Below are positions 10,147-21,292 of a DNA stretch of 64,000 nt, one piece after another. Each line of letters starts with the position of its first letter. The first letter of the stretch is position 1. The translations under genes were made by a program, and so were the position numbers. This DNA is from Sabellastarte sp. h YS-2021. Lineage: Eukaryota > Annelida > Polychaeta > Sabellida > Sabellidae. The notes beneath the pieces were generated by a model. It ran no database searches and was not told the origin of the DNA. It saw nothing but the letters and a program-made list of their open reading frames with translations. Location of the stretch: NCBI GenBank assembly GCA_964017235.1, contig OZ024927.1:55309293-55373292 (forward strand), read 5' to 3'.

Positions 10147-10876
10147 CAATAAAAATGATTAATGCATTTAAATAAATATCTGGTCATATCAAAAGTACTA
10201 TACACATATCCTTCACTCCAATTTATCTATAGGAAGGGTTTAAATTCCATATCTCAGGTATATAGAAAGTAACAAATTAGACCATAGGTTTCATAGTTTT
10301 TTCATCGCTTATTCCTATGAAATTGTGTTGTTAATTTGTGTTTGTATATTTAACACTGTTGCTTGTCAGTAAGTGCCATATATCTTAAGTTTTGTACACA
10401 GTGCCTTTTGTAATTGCACAAAGTGGGTGAACAAGTAGCAGCTTAATGTTGGTAGTAGCTTGTGGGAGAAAATACTGCTCAGTAATGCTGGGACGATGTT
10501 TGCAAACTTCAGTATTATCGCTCGTTGCCTCATTGCCAATCAATGATCGGTCAAATTTGAGTACAACCGATATTTGCTAAATTCGATTCTTTGTAGCCTT
10601 TTGGCCACAATAAAACACTAACTGGAATATTATTTTGTAAAAATCTGAAATATTCATTAGTTAAAATCACAAAACTAGCCGTGAATGCAATAAAAATAAT
10701 GTAAATAGAAACACCTTGGGTTTTTCCAACTGTTGTCAAGGTAATCATAAAATCAGCCAATCACAAGTGAGGATACATTAAGCATGGTCTGTTAGTGAGG
10801 GAGACGTCTGTGAATGGCTTTTAGATTATATTTTGGTCATATTTGTGGTAATTTGTGTGTATTTTACTTGTTATCA
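10147..10876. other. unique DNA between the candidate exon and P copy 1
   Basis: After the AATAAA at 10148-10153 the sequence is AT-rich and non-repetitive. I see no coding or repeat structure that I can support. Confidence 0.4.
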
Positions 10877-11048
10877 TTAAGCGTCCCTTGCGGGACGCTT
10901 GTTTGTGTATGGGAGACCTTCAGGCTCCGCCGGCTCCGCATTTTGTTTTCCTTATAACTCTGTAACCGTTAAGCGGATTCTTTTCAAATTTGGCAGGTTT
11001 ATGCAGTAGCCTTGGGGAATTTTTTTGAATATGCTGCAGTGACATTTC

Positions 11049-11080
11049 AACCAATCAGAGAGGTCACATGACCAAAAATG
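11049..11080 (+). promoter_or_regulatory. CCAAT box plus CACATG motif conserved in P and Y elements
   Basis: The sequence has AACCAATCAGAG, a good match to the NF-Y CCAAT consensus, then GTCACATGACCAAAAA, an E-box-like site. The same pair at the same spacing is in P copy 2 (about 58934-58957, reverse) and in Y (about 55059-55088, reverse). Q elements keep only GGTCACATGATCAAAAA. Conservation across families suggests function, perhaps a promoter. The factor assignment is inference. Confidence 0.4.
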
Positions 11081-11379
11081 TCTTTTTTTCGATGGGGAAG
11101 CTTATCCAGATGATAACTTGAAAGGAATTTTATCAATTCACCTGAAACTTGGCAGATACATTCATTCTATTAAAATCTGGAAATCATTAGATTTTGGCAT
11201 TGATTGGTTAAGAAATGGCCGAGTAATTAATGATTAATTATATCCCCAGACGAAAGTCGGGGATATATTGGATTCAGGTCCGTCGCGCCGCCGCCGCCGC
11301 CGTAGAAATTTCCTTGTGGACGCGATAACTCAAAAACAAATTAATATTTTTTTTTCAAACTTGGTACACATGTTAAGGG

Positions 11380-13270
11380 TGCCCAAAGGAAGATCCCTAT
11401 TTTAAGGTGACCTTAAACTCCCAGTAAAAAAGAACTTATGGCCACCTTAAGGTCAGAAATTGCACTTTTGGCCACTTAGAGCCCTGTAGGTCACAAACTA
11501 TGATGCTCAGCTGGCTGAAATTTTACCTGACAACACATTAATATGTTCTTAGTACATGTGCCGAAAATCATGACTTTAAGTTGAGGAGAAAATTGTGTTT
11601 GAGGCCCATAAATACCCCCACTTAGGGATTTTTTGCTATACTTTACACATATTTTGCCCTATAATTTGGAAGTGATAATTCTGATGAGTCTCAAACTGCG
11701 CTAGGTATAACTTTGATATGTAATCCTTGTCTGTAGAAAATTTTAGGGCTGTAGGTTTACCCAAAGGGGTCGACTTAAGGTCTCAAAAGTGCCCACAGAG
11801 ACCCAATTTATGCACTTTTTGCCACTTTCAAGCACTGTAGCTTTCAAACTATGTATCTCATCATCTGGGAATATATCTATGTGTTTTCTTATATGTGCCC
11901 CAACATTTAGGCCTTTAATAGACAGTTAACCTGTGTATCAGGACCATAAACACCCACCCGAGTGACCCTTATAAGACATTTTTCACATCTTTTTCCCTGT
12001 AACTTGGAAATGGTAAGTCTGTGAAGTTTCAAACTGTATTAGATATATATTCTGTGTGTAATCTTAGTATGTAACAGATTTTAAGTCTGAAGCTTTAATT
12101 TTGAAGGTCAAATTGAGGTCTCTAAAAGGCTCCCAAAGACCCAATATTTGGACTTTTTGCTACTTTTAAGCCCTATGACTGTCAAACTATGTGACTGATA
12201 GAGCTCAAATCCTATCTGAGAAGATATTAGTATGTTATTTTTATATGTGCCAAAAATTAAGGCTTTAAGAAGACATTTAACCTGTGTATGAGGACCATAA
12301 ATCCCCACCCGAGTGACCATTTTTAGACATTTTTCACATATTTTTCCCTGTAACTTGGAAATGGTAAGTCTAAGAAGTTTCAAACTGTATTAGATGCATA
12401 TTCTATGTGTAATCTTAGTATGTGACAAATTTTAAGTCTGAAGCTTTAATTTGAAGGCCACATTTAGGTCTCTAGAAGGCCCCATAAAGACCCAGTATTT
12501 GGACTTTTTGCCAATTTTAAGGCCTGTGACTGTTAAACTATGTGACTGATAGAGCTGAAATCTCATCTGGGAATACATTATTATGTTCTTTTTACATGTG
12601 CCAAAAATCAAGGCTTCAAGTAGACATTTAACCTGTGTATGAGGACCTTTAACACCCACCTGAGTGACCCTTTTAAGACATTTTTCACATATTTTGCTCT
12701 GTAACTTGGAAATGGTAAGTCTGAGAAGTTTCAAACTTTATTAGATACATATTCTATGTGTAATCTTAGTATGTAACAAATTTTAAGTCTGAAGCTTTAA
12801 TTTGAAAGCCACATCGAGATCTCTAAAAGGCCCACAATGACCCAATATTTGGACTTTTTACCACCTTTAAGCCCTGTAACTGTTAAACTATGTGATTGAT
12901 GGAGCTGAAATCCCATCTGGGAATGCATTATTATGTCCTTTTTACATATGCCGAAAATCAAGGTTTTTAGTAGACATTTAACCTGTGTATGAGGGCCATA
13001 GACACTCGCCCAAGTGCCTTTTTTGACATTTTTTCCGTATTTTGCCCTGTTATTTGGAAATGCTTAGTGTGACAAGTCTTAAACTGTATTATATATGATT
13101 TTTGTTTGTTATGTATGTCCCCCCAAAAAGTTTCAGATCTGTAGTTTAATTGCTAAGGTCTCTTTAACAATTGTAAAATGCTCACAGAAACCCAATTTAT
13201 GGATATTATGCCACTTTAAAGCCCAGTAACTGTCAAACTATGTGGGTTATAGAGCTGAAATCTTTGAATT
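11380..13270 (+). repeat. tandem array of about 350-bp units in X copy 1
   Basis: Landmark 'ACCTGTGTATGAGGACC' or its variants falls at about 11932, 12282, 12631 and 12980, giving a 349-350 bp period, with less alike units at both ends. Each unit includes 'CTGTAACTTGGAAATGGTAA' and 'TTTGGACTTTTTGC'. The array in copy 2 matches this one unit by unit, so the array was copied as a block. Confidence 0.88.
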
Positions 13271-13639
13271 TTTAAAAGGAAATGCCTGTCTATTTAAATT
13301 TTGAATATTAATAATGTTATGGCTATCTTAGTCTTTTAAGAACTTATTTTTGTGTGTTATACCTCTGCTTGCAGAGTTTTTCACTTTTTAAAATGAAACT
13401 GGTGAAACATATTGAAGTAGACAAAATGGACACTTTAAGTGAGCTTTAAGTCCCAATATTAATGAAATTATATCCTTATGTAGTAAAACTAGGGGATTTT
13501 TAACCCTCAACTAGCCCAGTTTTATTCAACTTGCCTCAGTTAATTTTGGCACAGCTCCTACAGTTATGAACTCATTTCAGTTGATAATCACATACTTAAA
13601 ATTCTCAATTCTTTTTGTATTTGAGTACCCCTTTTATAT

Positions 13640-14481
13640 AGATTGTTTGTTTACCATTTATGCTCAACCCACATCCCCCCACCCGGATTCCCCCCACCCA
13701 CCTCTGGGACCTCCAGCTATATTGAGTGACACTAAATAAACAAAGGTATTTAATGATATCAGATGAGAAACAAAGAACTCAATGGGGTTGCAGATCTTGT
13801 GTAATAGTGAGAGAGGTGTGGAGAAGGGGTGGGGGTGGGAGGTGGTGGGCTTCATTACATATAACACAAAGGGGAGTCAGAACTGAGATTGTGTCACATA
13901 TTTAGGTTGCATATATATGGACCACATATATAGGTATAGAGGAAATGAATAACTGAAAACAATTTGCAAATTCTAAAAATAATATAATAAAATAATAATA
14001 TAAATAATTTTTTTTTAAATAATATTTTATTTGTGAACAAATATAGAAACAGATATGCGCTTTTGGGATTATGAATTTTAGAATGGACATTGAATCATCA
14101 ATCATTTAAATACTTTGAAGGAAGATTGAAAAATATGATGAGTTGAGTTAAAAATAATATTTTATTTGTCAACAAATATAGAAACAGATATGCTCTTTTG
14201 GGATTATTATTTTAGAATGGACATTCAATCATCAATCATTTAAATACTTTGAAAATAGGTTTAGAGTTATCATTGCAGGAAGATTGAAAATATAATTTGA
14301 GTTATGTATTCGGCGTCTGGGGATACACCATCTTCCTTGGGGAGATATAAACAGAGCAGATTGATGTGCTGAAGTTCATATAATAATGGGTAATTATGTT
14401 TTAAAAAATTCCCGATCAAAACCTGTGGCGTGAGTGATGACCTGTCTGGGGATATGTTGGCGCCGAGTTGGCCCAATCTAG
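13640..14481 (+). repeat. first 3'-terminal segment of X copy 1
   Basis: This segment ends in CTAG at 14478-14481. It is followed by about 90 bases and then a second, similar segment (about 14530-15432) with its own CTAG. Copy 2 and copy 3 carry one each. The doubling may record a failure to stop at the first 3' end during rolling-circle transfer. Confidence 0.7.
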
Positions 14482-15439
14482 TTTATATATTTGATTTTAT
14501 TTTAGTGATAAGATTAACTGAGCTTTTTGTATTTGATTACCCCTTTTATATTATAAGTGTTTCTTTACCATTTGTGCTGCAGCACTCCATCTCTTTGTAG
14601 TCCCACCCCCCATCCCCCACCCACCTCTGGGACCTCCAGCTATTGAGTGACACCAAATAAACAAAGGTATACAGATCTTCTGTAATAGTGAGAGAGGTGT
14701 GGAGAAGGGGAGAGAGGTGGGGTGGGGGTGGGAGTTGGTGTTTGCTTCATTATCTAATTATCTAAGACAAAGGGAGTCAGAACTGAGATTGTGTCACATA
14801 TTTAGGTTGCATATATATGGACCACATATATAGGAATTGAGGAAATGAATAACTGAAAAACAATGCAAATTCTAAAAATAATATAATAAAATAATAATAT
14901 AAATAATATATGATTTTTAAATAATATTTTATTTGTGAACAAATATAGAAACAGAGATACGCTTTTGGAATTAAGAATTTAGAATGGACATTCAATCATC
15001 AATCATTTAAATACTTTGAAAATAGGTTCAGAGTTACCCTTTGCAGGAAGATTGAAAAGTATGATGAGTTGAGTTAAAACTAATATTTTATTTATCAACA
15101 AATATAGAAACAGATATGCTCTTTTGAGATTATTAATTTAGAATGGACATTCAATCATCAATCATTTAAATACTTTGAAAATAGGTTCAGAGTTATCATT
15201 GCAGGAAGATTGAAAATATGATCTGTTGAGTTATGTATTCGACGTCTGGGGATACACCATCTTCCTTGGGAAGATATAAACTTAGTAGATTGATGTGCTG
15301 AAGTTCATATAACTTTTCCCAATATTTATGGCATACAACAAATGGATTAAATAAAAAATTCCCGATCAAAACCTGTAGCGTGAGTGATGACCTGTCTGGG
15401 GATATGTTGGCGCCGAGTTGGCCCAATCTAGTTAATCAT

Positions 15440-16200
15440 TATGAATTTTCCAAATAAGGAAAACACAAAAATGCTTATATCTTGAAAACCGTGCTAGATA
15501 GAGCGATTTCGACGAAATTTTTGTCCCACAGGGTATCTCTGAAGAGTAGTTATCCTAATTTTCAAAAAAATTTGGTCTTGCCAAAAATGGCGGCCATTTT
15601 GAATTTTCGAATTTTTCGTAAAAATTGCAAAACATAAAAATGCCTATATCTCGAAAACCCTGCTAGATAGAGCGATTTTGACGAAATTTTTTACCTACAG
15701 GGTATCTCTGCAGAGTAGCCATGCCAATTTTCAAAAAAATTTTGTCTCGCCAAAAATGGCGGCCATTTTGAATTTTCGAATTTTTCGTAAAAATTGCAAA
15801 ACATAAAAATGCTTATATCTCGAAAACCGTACTACATAGAGCGATTTCGACGAAATTTTTGACCCGCAGGGTATGTCTGCAGAGTAGCCATGCCTATTTT
15901 CAAAAAAAATTTTGTCTCACAAAAAATGGCGCCCATTTTGAATTTTCGAATTTTTCGCAAAAATTGCAAAACATAAAAATGCTTATATCTCGAAAACCGT
16001 GCTAGATAGAGCGATTTCGACGAAATTGTTGACCCACAGGGTATCTCTGCAGAGTAGCCATGCCAATTTTCAAAAAAAAATTTTCTCGCAAAAAATGGCG
16101 GCCATTTTGAATTTCGAATTTTTCGCAAAATTGCAAAACATAAAAATCCTTATATCTCGAAAACCGTGCTAGATAGAGCGATTTCAACGAAATTTTTGAC
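15440..16200 (+). repeat. type-i satellite array in P copy 1, about 4.5 units of 170 bp
   Basis: 'GCTAGATAGAGCGATTTCGA' recurs at about 15492, 15662, 15831, 16001 and 16168. Units also carry 'AAAATGGCGGCCATTTTGAA' and 'CTGCAGAGTAGCCATGCC'. Open frames across it are translations of the repeat. Confidence 0.9.
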
Positions 16201-16202
16201 CC

Positions 16203-17100
16203 TCAAAATGAGTAAATGCTAATGATCTCAAAAACTATTGCGGATACCCAATTTTTATCAAATAACTCATTCATGTACTTTTGGGAGAGCTTTCACGTGG
16301 TGAAGTTTCAGACCCATAGATAATTACTCACCTACTCAAAATGAGTAAATGCGAATTATCTCTTAAAAGTATTGCAGATAGCCAATTTTTCTCAAGTAAC
16401 TCATTCACCTACTTTTGGAAGAGCTTTCACATGGTTAAGTTTCAGACCCATAGCTAATTACTCACCTACTCAAAATAAGTAAATGCGAATTATCTCTAAA
16501 AGTATTGCAGATAGCCAATTTTTCTCAAATAACTCATTCACCTACTTTTGGGAGAGCTTTCACTCCGTGAAGTTTCAGACCCATAGCTAATTATTCACCT
16601 ACTCAAAATGAATAAATGCTAATTATCTGTAAAAGTATTGCGGATACCCAATTTTTATCAAATACTCATTCATCTACTTGTGGGAGAGCTTTCACATGGT
16701 GAAGTTTCAGACCCATAGCTAATTACTCACCTACTCAAAATGAGTAAATGCGAATTATCTCTAAAAGTATTGCAGATAGCCAATTTTTCTCAAATAACTC
16801 ATTCACCTACTTTTGGAAGAGCTTTCACTTGGTGAAGTTTCAGACCCATAGCTAATTATTCACCTACTCAAAATGAGTAAATGTGAATTATCTCTAAAAG
16901 TATTGCGGATACCCAATTTTTATCAAATAACTCATTCATCTACTTTTGGGAGAACTTTCACTTGGTGAAGTTCCAGACCCGTAGGTAATTACTGACCTAC
17001 TCAAAGGAGTAAATGTGATTTATCTCTTAATAGTATTGCAGATAGCCAATTTTTCTCAAATAACTCATTCACCTAATTTTTGGAAGAGCTTTCACACACG
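16203..17100 (+). repeat. type-ii satellite array in P copy 1, about 7 units of 133 bp
   Basis: 'CCTACTCAAAATGAGTAAAT' recurs at about 16331, 16465, 16598, 16730, 16863 and 16996, giving a 132-134 bp period. Other fixed parts are 'AACTCATTCACCTACTTTTG' and 'GTGAAGTTTCAGACCCATAG'. The matching array in P copy 2 is at 57260-58475. Confidence 0.9.
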
Positions 17101-17597
17101 AAAATGAAAAATTGTGAATATCTCGGAAAAGCTATTTCTTCTCCTTTAATGCTCGGCAGGAGATACACACCGCGGCAGTGGTCTTGTCAAAAATTTTTGT
17201 CTCCCCAAAAATGGTGGCCATTTTGAATTTTCAAAGTTTTTGCAAAACACAAAAATGCTTATATCTCGAAAACCGTGCTATATGGAGCGTACTCAACAAA
17301 ATTTTTGACCTGCTGGGTATCTCTGCAGAGTAGCCATGCCAATTTTCAAAATATTTTGTCTCGCCAAATATAGCGGATATTTTGAATTTTCGAATTTTTC
17401 CAAAACACAAAAATGCTTATATCTTGAAAACCGTGCTATATAGAGCAGACTGCGCTGACTTTGGTTGACACAACAGTATAAGGCTAGAAACGAAGCATTT
17501 TCTTAATACTTTAGCACTCACCTTTATATCCTTTTCGGGACGCTTTGTTTTTGCTATGCAAAAACATTATCTTTTTTTTTGCGAGCGATCCTCTAGT
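17100..17597 (+). repeat. 3' segment of P copy 1
   Basis: It begins with the conserved TTTAATGCTCGGCAGGAGAT and CACACCGCGG block, followed by about two diverged type-i units. It ends with the inverted CGGGACGCTT, the GTTTTTGC hairpin, a T-run and CTAG. The same order occurs in P copy 2 in reverse. Confidence 0.75.
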
Positions 17598-19110
17598 TTA
17601 ATATTTGATTTTTCTGTCTGGTTTACACTTTCGCCTCCGTAATCGTAAATGTTCGAAGTTTGGTCACAAATGTCCGATACGAACATCGACAGGTAAAACC
17701 ATGGCGATCTCCCAGCACTACTGCTCAGCATTTGTATAAATCCTATGTAGTTTAATGTTCACTCTGATAATTAATGTACACGACTGTGATATGTTTACTC
17801 TGTAATATATGAGTGTGTTTTTACTATTAAAATAAAAAATGGTATATACTTCTAGCCAGATTTTAAAAGTTTTGTCACAAAAAAATCAAAATAAGTTTCT
17901 CAGTGAATATTTGGGGTTTGATTGTGCATGCATTTGCAGTAAATTTAATTAAAACGCTAACCTTTTCAAATCCGAAAGTACACTCTTATAGTGCTATTTA
18001 AAGTGTTATTGCAATAAGGTTCTTAAACATTATACAGTTGTACTGTTGGTTTTCTTTTCAGAAGTAGGAACCAAATATTTCCAAAGTGTGATCTTAATGG
18101 GAATACTTTTTACCCCACAGCATTTAAGGGCTGTGTGGGTATTGTTTTCACCCATGGGCCATGGCGTCCAGATGGGCGGGCAGGCAGGAAAAAGTTTGTC
18201 TGGGCTATATCTCAGAAACCATAAGGTGTAGGAAGTTGAAAATTCGTAGGGACATTGGTTGGGGGTTATAGGTGTGCAATGTGATGGTGTCACCTTGATT
18301 TGACCTTGTTTTAGTGACCTTAACTTGTAAAATCTTGTCCGGGCTATATCTCAGAAACCGTAAGGTGTAGGAAGTTGATACATGGTAGGGATATTGATTA
18401 GGGAATGTAGGTGTGCAATGTCCTGGTTTGGTGTTGATTTGACCTTAGACCTTGCTGTAGTGACCTTGAACTTTAAAATCTTTTCCAGGCTATATCATGG
18501 TAAGTTCATTACTTAGGAGGTGTAGGTGTGCAGCATCATGTCATACCGTTTGCTCTGAAAGTCTCCTGATCTTTGTACCGTGTCCCTTCTTCTATATCTC
18601 AGGGTGTGGTAAACCATTTCTGCAGGCTGTATGGTACTGCCATCTCTGATGCTTTTTTAATAATTTATGTTGGTTGTTAAAACATCAAATAACTAAATAA
18701 ACCTGTTTTTAATTTATAACCTTTTGAGATGATGACAATGACCAAGCCATTTGTCTTTAATAAAATTAAAAATAGTCCTGAAAAGAGGAGTATTCTTTCA
18801 AAAAATTGATACTGGTTTTAGCTGGCCAACCTGCAGGAGGCAAAGCCTACCCATACTGGTTCTTCATGAACAGTCCTTTTGTGATATTACTAAGTTAATA
18901 CTTAAAAATGTAACAGTTGAGTATTGCTTTATTATTAAACAGTAAATACCAATTTCTTTTACCAGTGAAATTCATCCAGCCTTCATTTCAGTTTACATTT
19001 GTTATTTATTAGTACATCAACTCCCTCTACATTGATATACATGTATTATTGTTTAAATTTTAATTGAATGTACAATCCTAAATAAAACTGAAATAAAATA
19101 AGTAATTTAA
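17598..19110. other. mostly unique DNA with a short 140-146 bp tandem repeat
   Basis: Three partial units, marked by 'GGGCTATATCTCAGAAACC' or variants, start near 18197, 18337 and 18483. They carry 'TAAGGTGTAGGAAGTTGA' and 'TTGATTTGACCTTG'. Unit 1 is preceded by GGGCGGGCAGGCAGG. The rest is AT-rich with no gene I can support. Confidence 0.55.
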
Positions 19111-20651
19111 TTAAGCGTCCCTGAAAGGGCGCTTATTTGTTTTCGCCACAGTTTCCTCGCCGCCGCCACATTATGGTCTCCCTTGAATATCTCCCTTATT
19201 ATTAGAAGGTTTCAAACCATATTTGGCAGTTATATACCTTAGGCGTGGGAAAATTTTTCTGCATGCTTAAATTTGACCTTTATGAAGGTCACATGATCAA
19301 AAACAATTTTTTTGAAGTACACCCCCTCCCGTCATCGCAGTTCAGGAAAACTACTTGCTACACAGCCTTATAATTTGACACACCTGTTCATACTATCGAA
19401 AACGCGAGCTGATTAGATTTTGGGAGCAATCCCTTGAAAAATGTCTCATTTATGAGTGATTTTCTGACACCTTCCAATCTGAAAGCCTTAAATTTAGGTC
19501 AACCCCCCTATTATCTTCTTAAGTATTGCATTTAGAGCCATAAAATGTACTGGGAGGTAATAGGAAACCATATGTGGAGAGTCTAAATAGCCGGTCAGTT
19601 TTACCCCACGGCCCCCCTTATGGGTCAAACTGGGGTCATAAAATAGCTGATTTTGAGTTTTTGCCTTATATCTCCTTTATTGTTGCTTTTATAGCTTCAG
19701 AATGTATTAAGAGGTATTGGGAAAGCATATGTGGAGAGTCTAAATAGCTGGTCAGTTTTACCCCCCCGACCCCCCCCCCCCTTATGGGCCAAACTGGGGT
19801 CATAAATAGCTGCTTTGGAGTTTTTGCCTTATATCTCCTTTATCGTTGCTTTTATTGCTTCAGAATGTATTAAGAGGTATTGGGAAAGCATATGTGGAGA
19901 ATCTAAATAGCCGGTCAGTTTTATCCCCCACCCCCCCCACCCCCTTATGGGTCAAACTGGGGTCATAAAATAGCTGATTTTGAGTTTTTGCCTTATATCT
20001 CCTTTATTGTTGCTTTTATACCTTCAGAATGTATTAAGAGGTATTGGGAGAGCATATGTGGAGAGTCTAAATAGCCGGTCAGTGTTACCCCCCGACCCCC
20101 CCCCCCCCCCCTCCCCCTTATGGGCCAAACTGGGGTCATAAATAGCTGCTTTGGAGTTTTTGCCTTATATCTCCTTTATCGTTGCTTTTATTGCTTCAGA
20201 ATGTATTAAGAGGTATTGGGAAAGCATATGTGGAGAATCTAAATAGCCGGTCAGTTTTATCCCCCCCCCCCCCTTATGGGTCAAACTGGGGTCATAAAAT
20301 AGCTGATTTTGAGTTTTTGCCTTATATCTCCTTTATTGTTGCTTTTATACCTTCAGAATGTATTAAGAGGTATTGGGAGAGCATATGTTGAGAGTCTAAA
20401 TAGCTGGTCAGTTTTACCCCCCGACCCCCCCTTATCGGCCAAACTGGGGTCATAAATAGCTGCTTTGGAGTTTTTGCCTTATATCTCCTTTATCGTTGCT
20501 TTTATTGCTTCAGAATGTATTAAGAGGTATTGGGAAAGCATACGGCGCAGCTTTGTGCATTCTTAGCTTTACAGCATGCTTATTAAAACCACAAAGCATT
20601 TTTAAACTTTCAGGGATGCTTCGCTTTTGTTAGCAAAAGCATTCCTCTAGT
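19111..20651 (+). mobile_element. Helentron-like non-autonomous element, family Q copy 1
   Basis: It starts TTAAGCGTCCCTGAAAGGGC (a bulged hairpin). It has the inverted match CTTTCAGGGATGCTT at 20607-20621, then a perfect 7-bp hairpin GCTTTTG-TTAG-CAAAAGC (20623-20640), then CTAG (20647-20650). The core is a tandem array of about 160-bp units with poly-C tracts. The ends resemble family P (AAGCGTCCC start, CCTCTAG end), but the cores are unrelated. Two further copies, both reversed and interrupted, lie at 32388-45240 and 46237-51208. No coding capacity. Confidence 0.78.
19640..20545 (+). repeat. tandem array in Q copy 1 with alternating unit types
   Basis: 'CAGAATGTATTAAGAGGTAT' recurs at about 19698, 19861, 20025, 20197, 20354 and 20511, with spacing 157-172 bp that depends on poly-C length. 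Units alternate between a type with 'AAATAGCTGATTTTGAG' and one with 'AAATAGCTGCTTTGGAG', giving a dimeric higher-order repeat of about 320 bp. Each unit holds a C-run of 6 to about 18. Confidence 0.88.
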
Positions 20652-21292
20652 TACATGTAGAGAGTATGTATTGTGATAATTTAGATATTTTGTAGTTTAC
20701 GACTGAATATAATTTTGTTCAGTCTGGTGGGTACAGTTGTATGGTTTTTATTACAGGTATTTTTGAGCATTATGCTTATCTAAGTTGCCTTAATCCTTTA
20801 TTTTATACTTTTTTGTGTGTTTATGTCTCTGCTGTGATTGAGTAAGGAAATGTATTTAGCCTTTGCTAATTTGAACATAATTATGAGTTAATTGCACACA
20901 TTACCAGTTTTACAATTTGTGCTACCATATAAAGTCATGGATATATTTACTATTATAGGTTTTAATCCTATGACCTGGGGTTACAATCACTCTCCAGCCA
21001 GTACACAGACTAAACCCTGTATGGATTTGTATCACATTCAGAGGATATGCAAACTGGCAAAGATTTGGCACGATCCAGCAATAACTGTTACCATGACAAT
21101 ACCTTTCTATGTTTTGGCAATTTTATGTGGTGCACGTGCATAGGTAGGGCAGAGATTTTTGTCAACATTTCAATATATTTTTAGGTACATGGTTGGTTGG
21201 TGTAGCTAAAAGCTGACACATGAAAAAATGGACTTTTGACAGAATCTCAGACTGAATTTTGTAAACACAAAAACCTGTTTTAGTACTGAATT
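20652..21292. other. unique DNA, no gene supported
   Basis: AT-rich sequence. An 83-codon open frame at 20892-21143 has no features I recognise and no clear splice or start context, so I do not call it. Confidence 0.4.

Larger units (their letters stand above)
11239..15432 (+). mobile_element. Helentron-like non-autonomous element, family X copy 1
   Basis: The left end has a hairpin with arms TATCCCCAGAC and GTCGGGGATA around GAAA (11241-11265), followed by a GCC-repeat stretch. The right end has the inverted match GTCTGGGGATA (15394-15404), a bulged hairpin around GGCGCCGAGTTGGCCC, and CTAG (15428-15431). P copy 2 supplies the uninterrupted host site, and the junctions fit insertion between two T residues with no duplication. 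The core is a 350-bp tandem array. The 3' third, including the CTAG terminus, is present twice: one copy ends at 14481, the second at 15432. Copies 2 and 3 are at 22271 and 47975. Confidence 0.75.
10877..17597 (+). mobile_element. Helentron-like non-autonomous element, family P copy 1 (interrupted by X)
   Basis: The left end is a 9-bp hairpin (AAGCGTCCC, loop TTGC, GGGACGCTT; 10879-10900). The right end has the inverted match CGGGACGCTT (17536-17545), then a hairpin GTTTTTGCTATGCAAAAAC (17547-17565), then CTAG (17593-17596). Inside are a conserved 5' leader with CCAAT and E-box-like motifs, type-i units of about 170 bp, type-ii units of 133 bp, the conserved CACACCGCGG block, two more type-i units and the 3' end. 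Element X sits between 11239 and 15432. P copy 2 at 56758-59116 lacks X and shows the empty site. No protein is encoded, so mobility would need replication proteins from elsewhere. Confidence 0.75.

Noticed and set aside
12108-12734. Open frames of 91-100 codons, with identical relatives at 23159 and 49959
   Set aside because: They lie inside the 350-bp tandem array of X and are conserved only because the DNA repeat is conserved; one frame per unit, broken at unit ends.
11239-15432. X as a PIF/Harbinger element with a 3-bp TTA duplication
   Set aside because: Copies 1 and 3 would allow it, but copy 2 lacks a matching right TTA, the two termini are not mirror images, and the hairpin-CTAG end fits the rolling-circle type.
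16203-17100. CRISPR-like array
   Set aside because: Repeats are contiguous 133-bp units without unique spacers, and the setting is eukaryotic.
20892-21143. 83-codon open frame in unique DNA
   Set aside because: No recognisable domain, no splice or start context, AT-rich codon use; not enough to call a gene.
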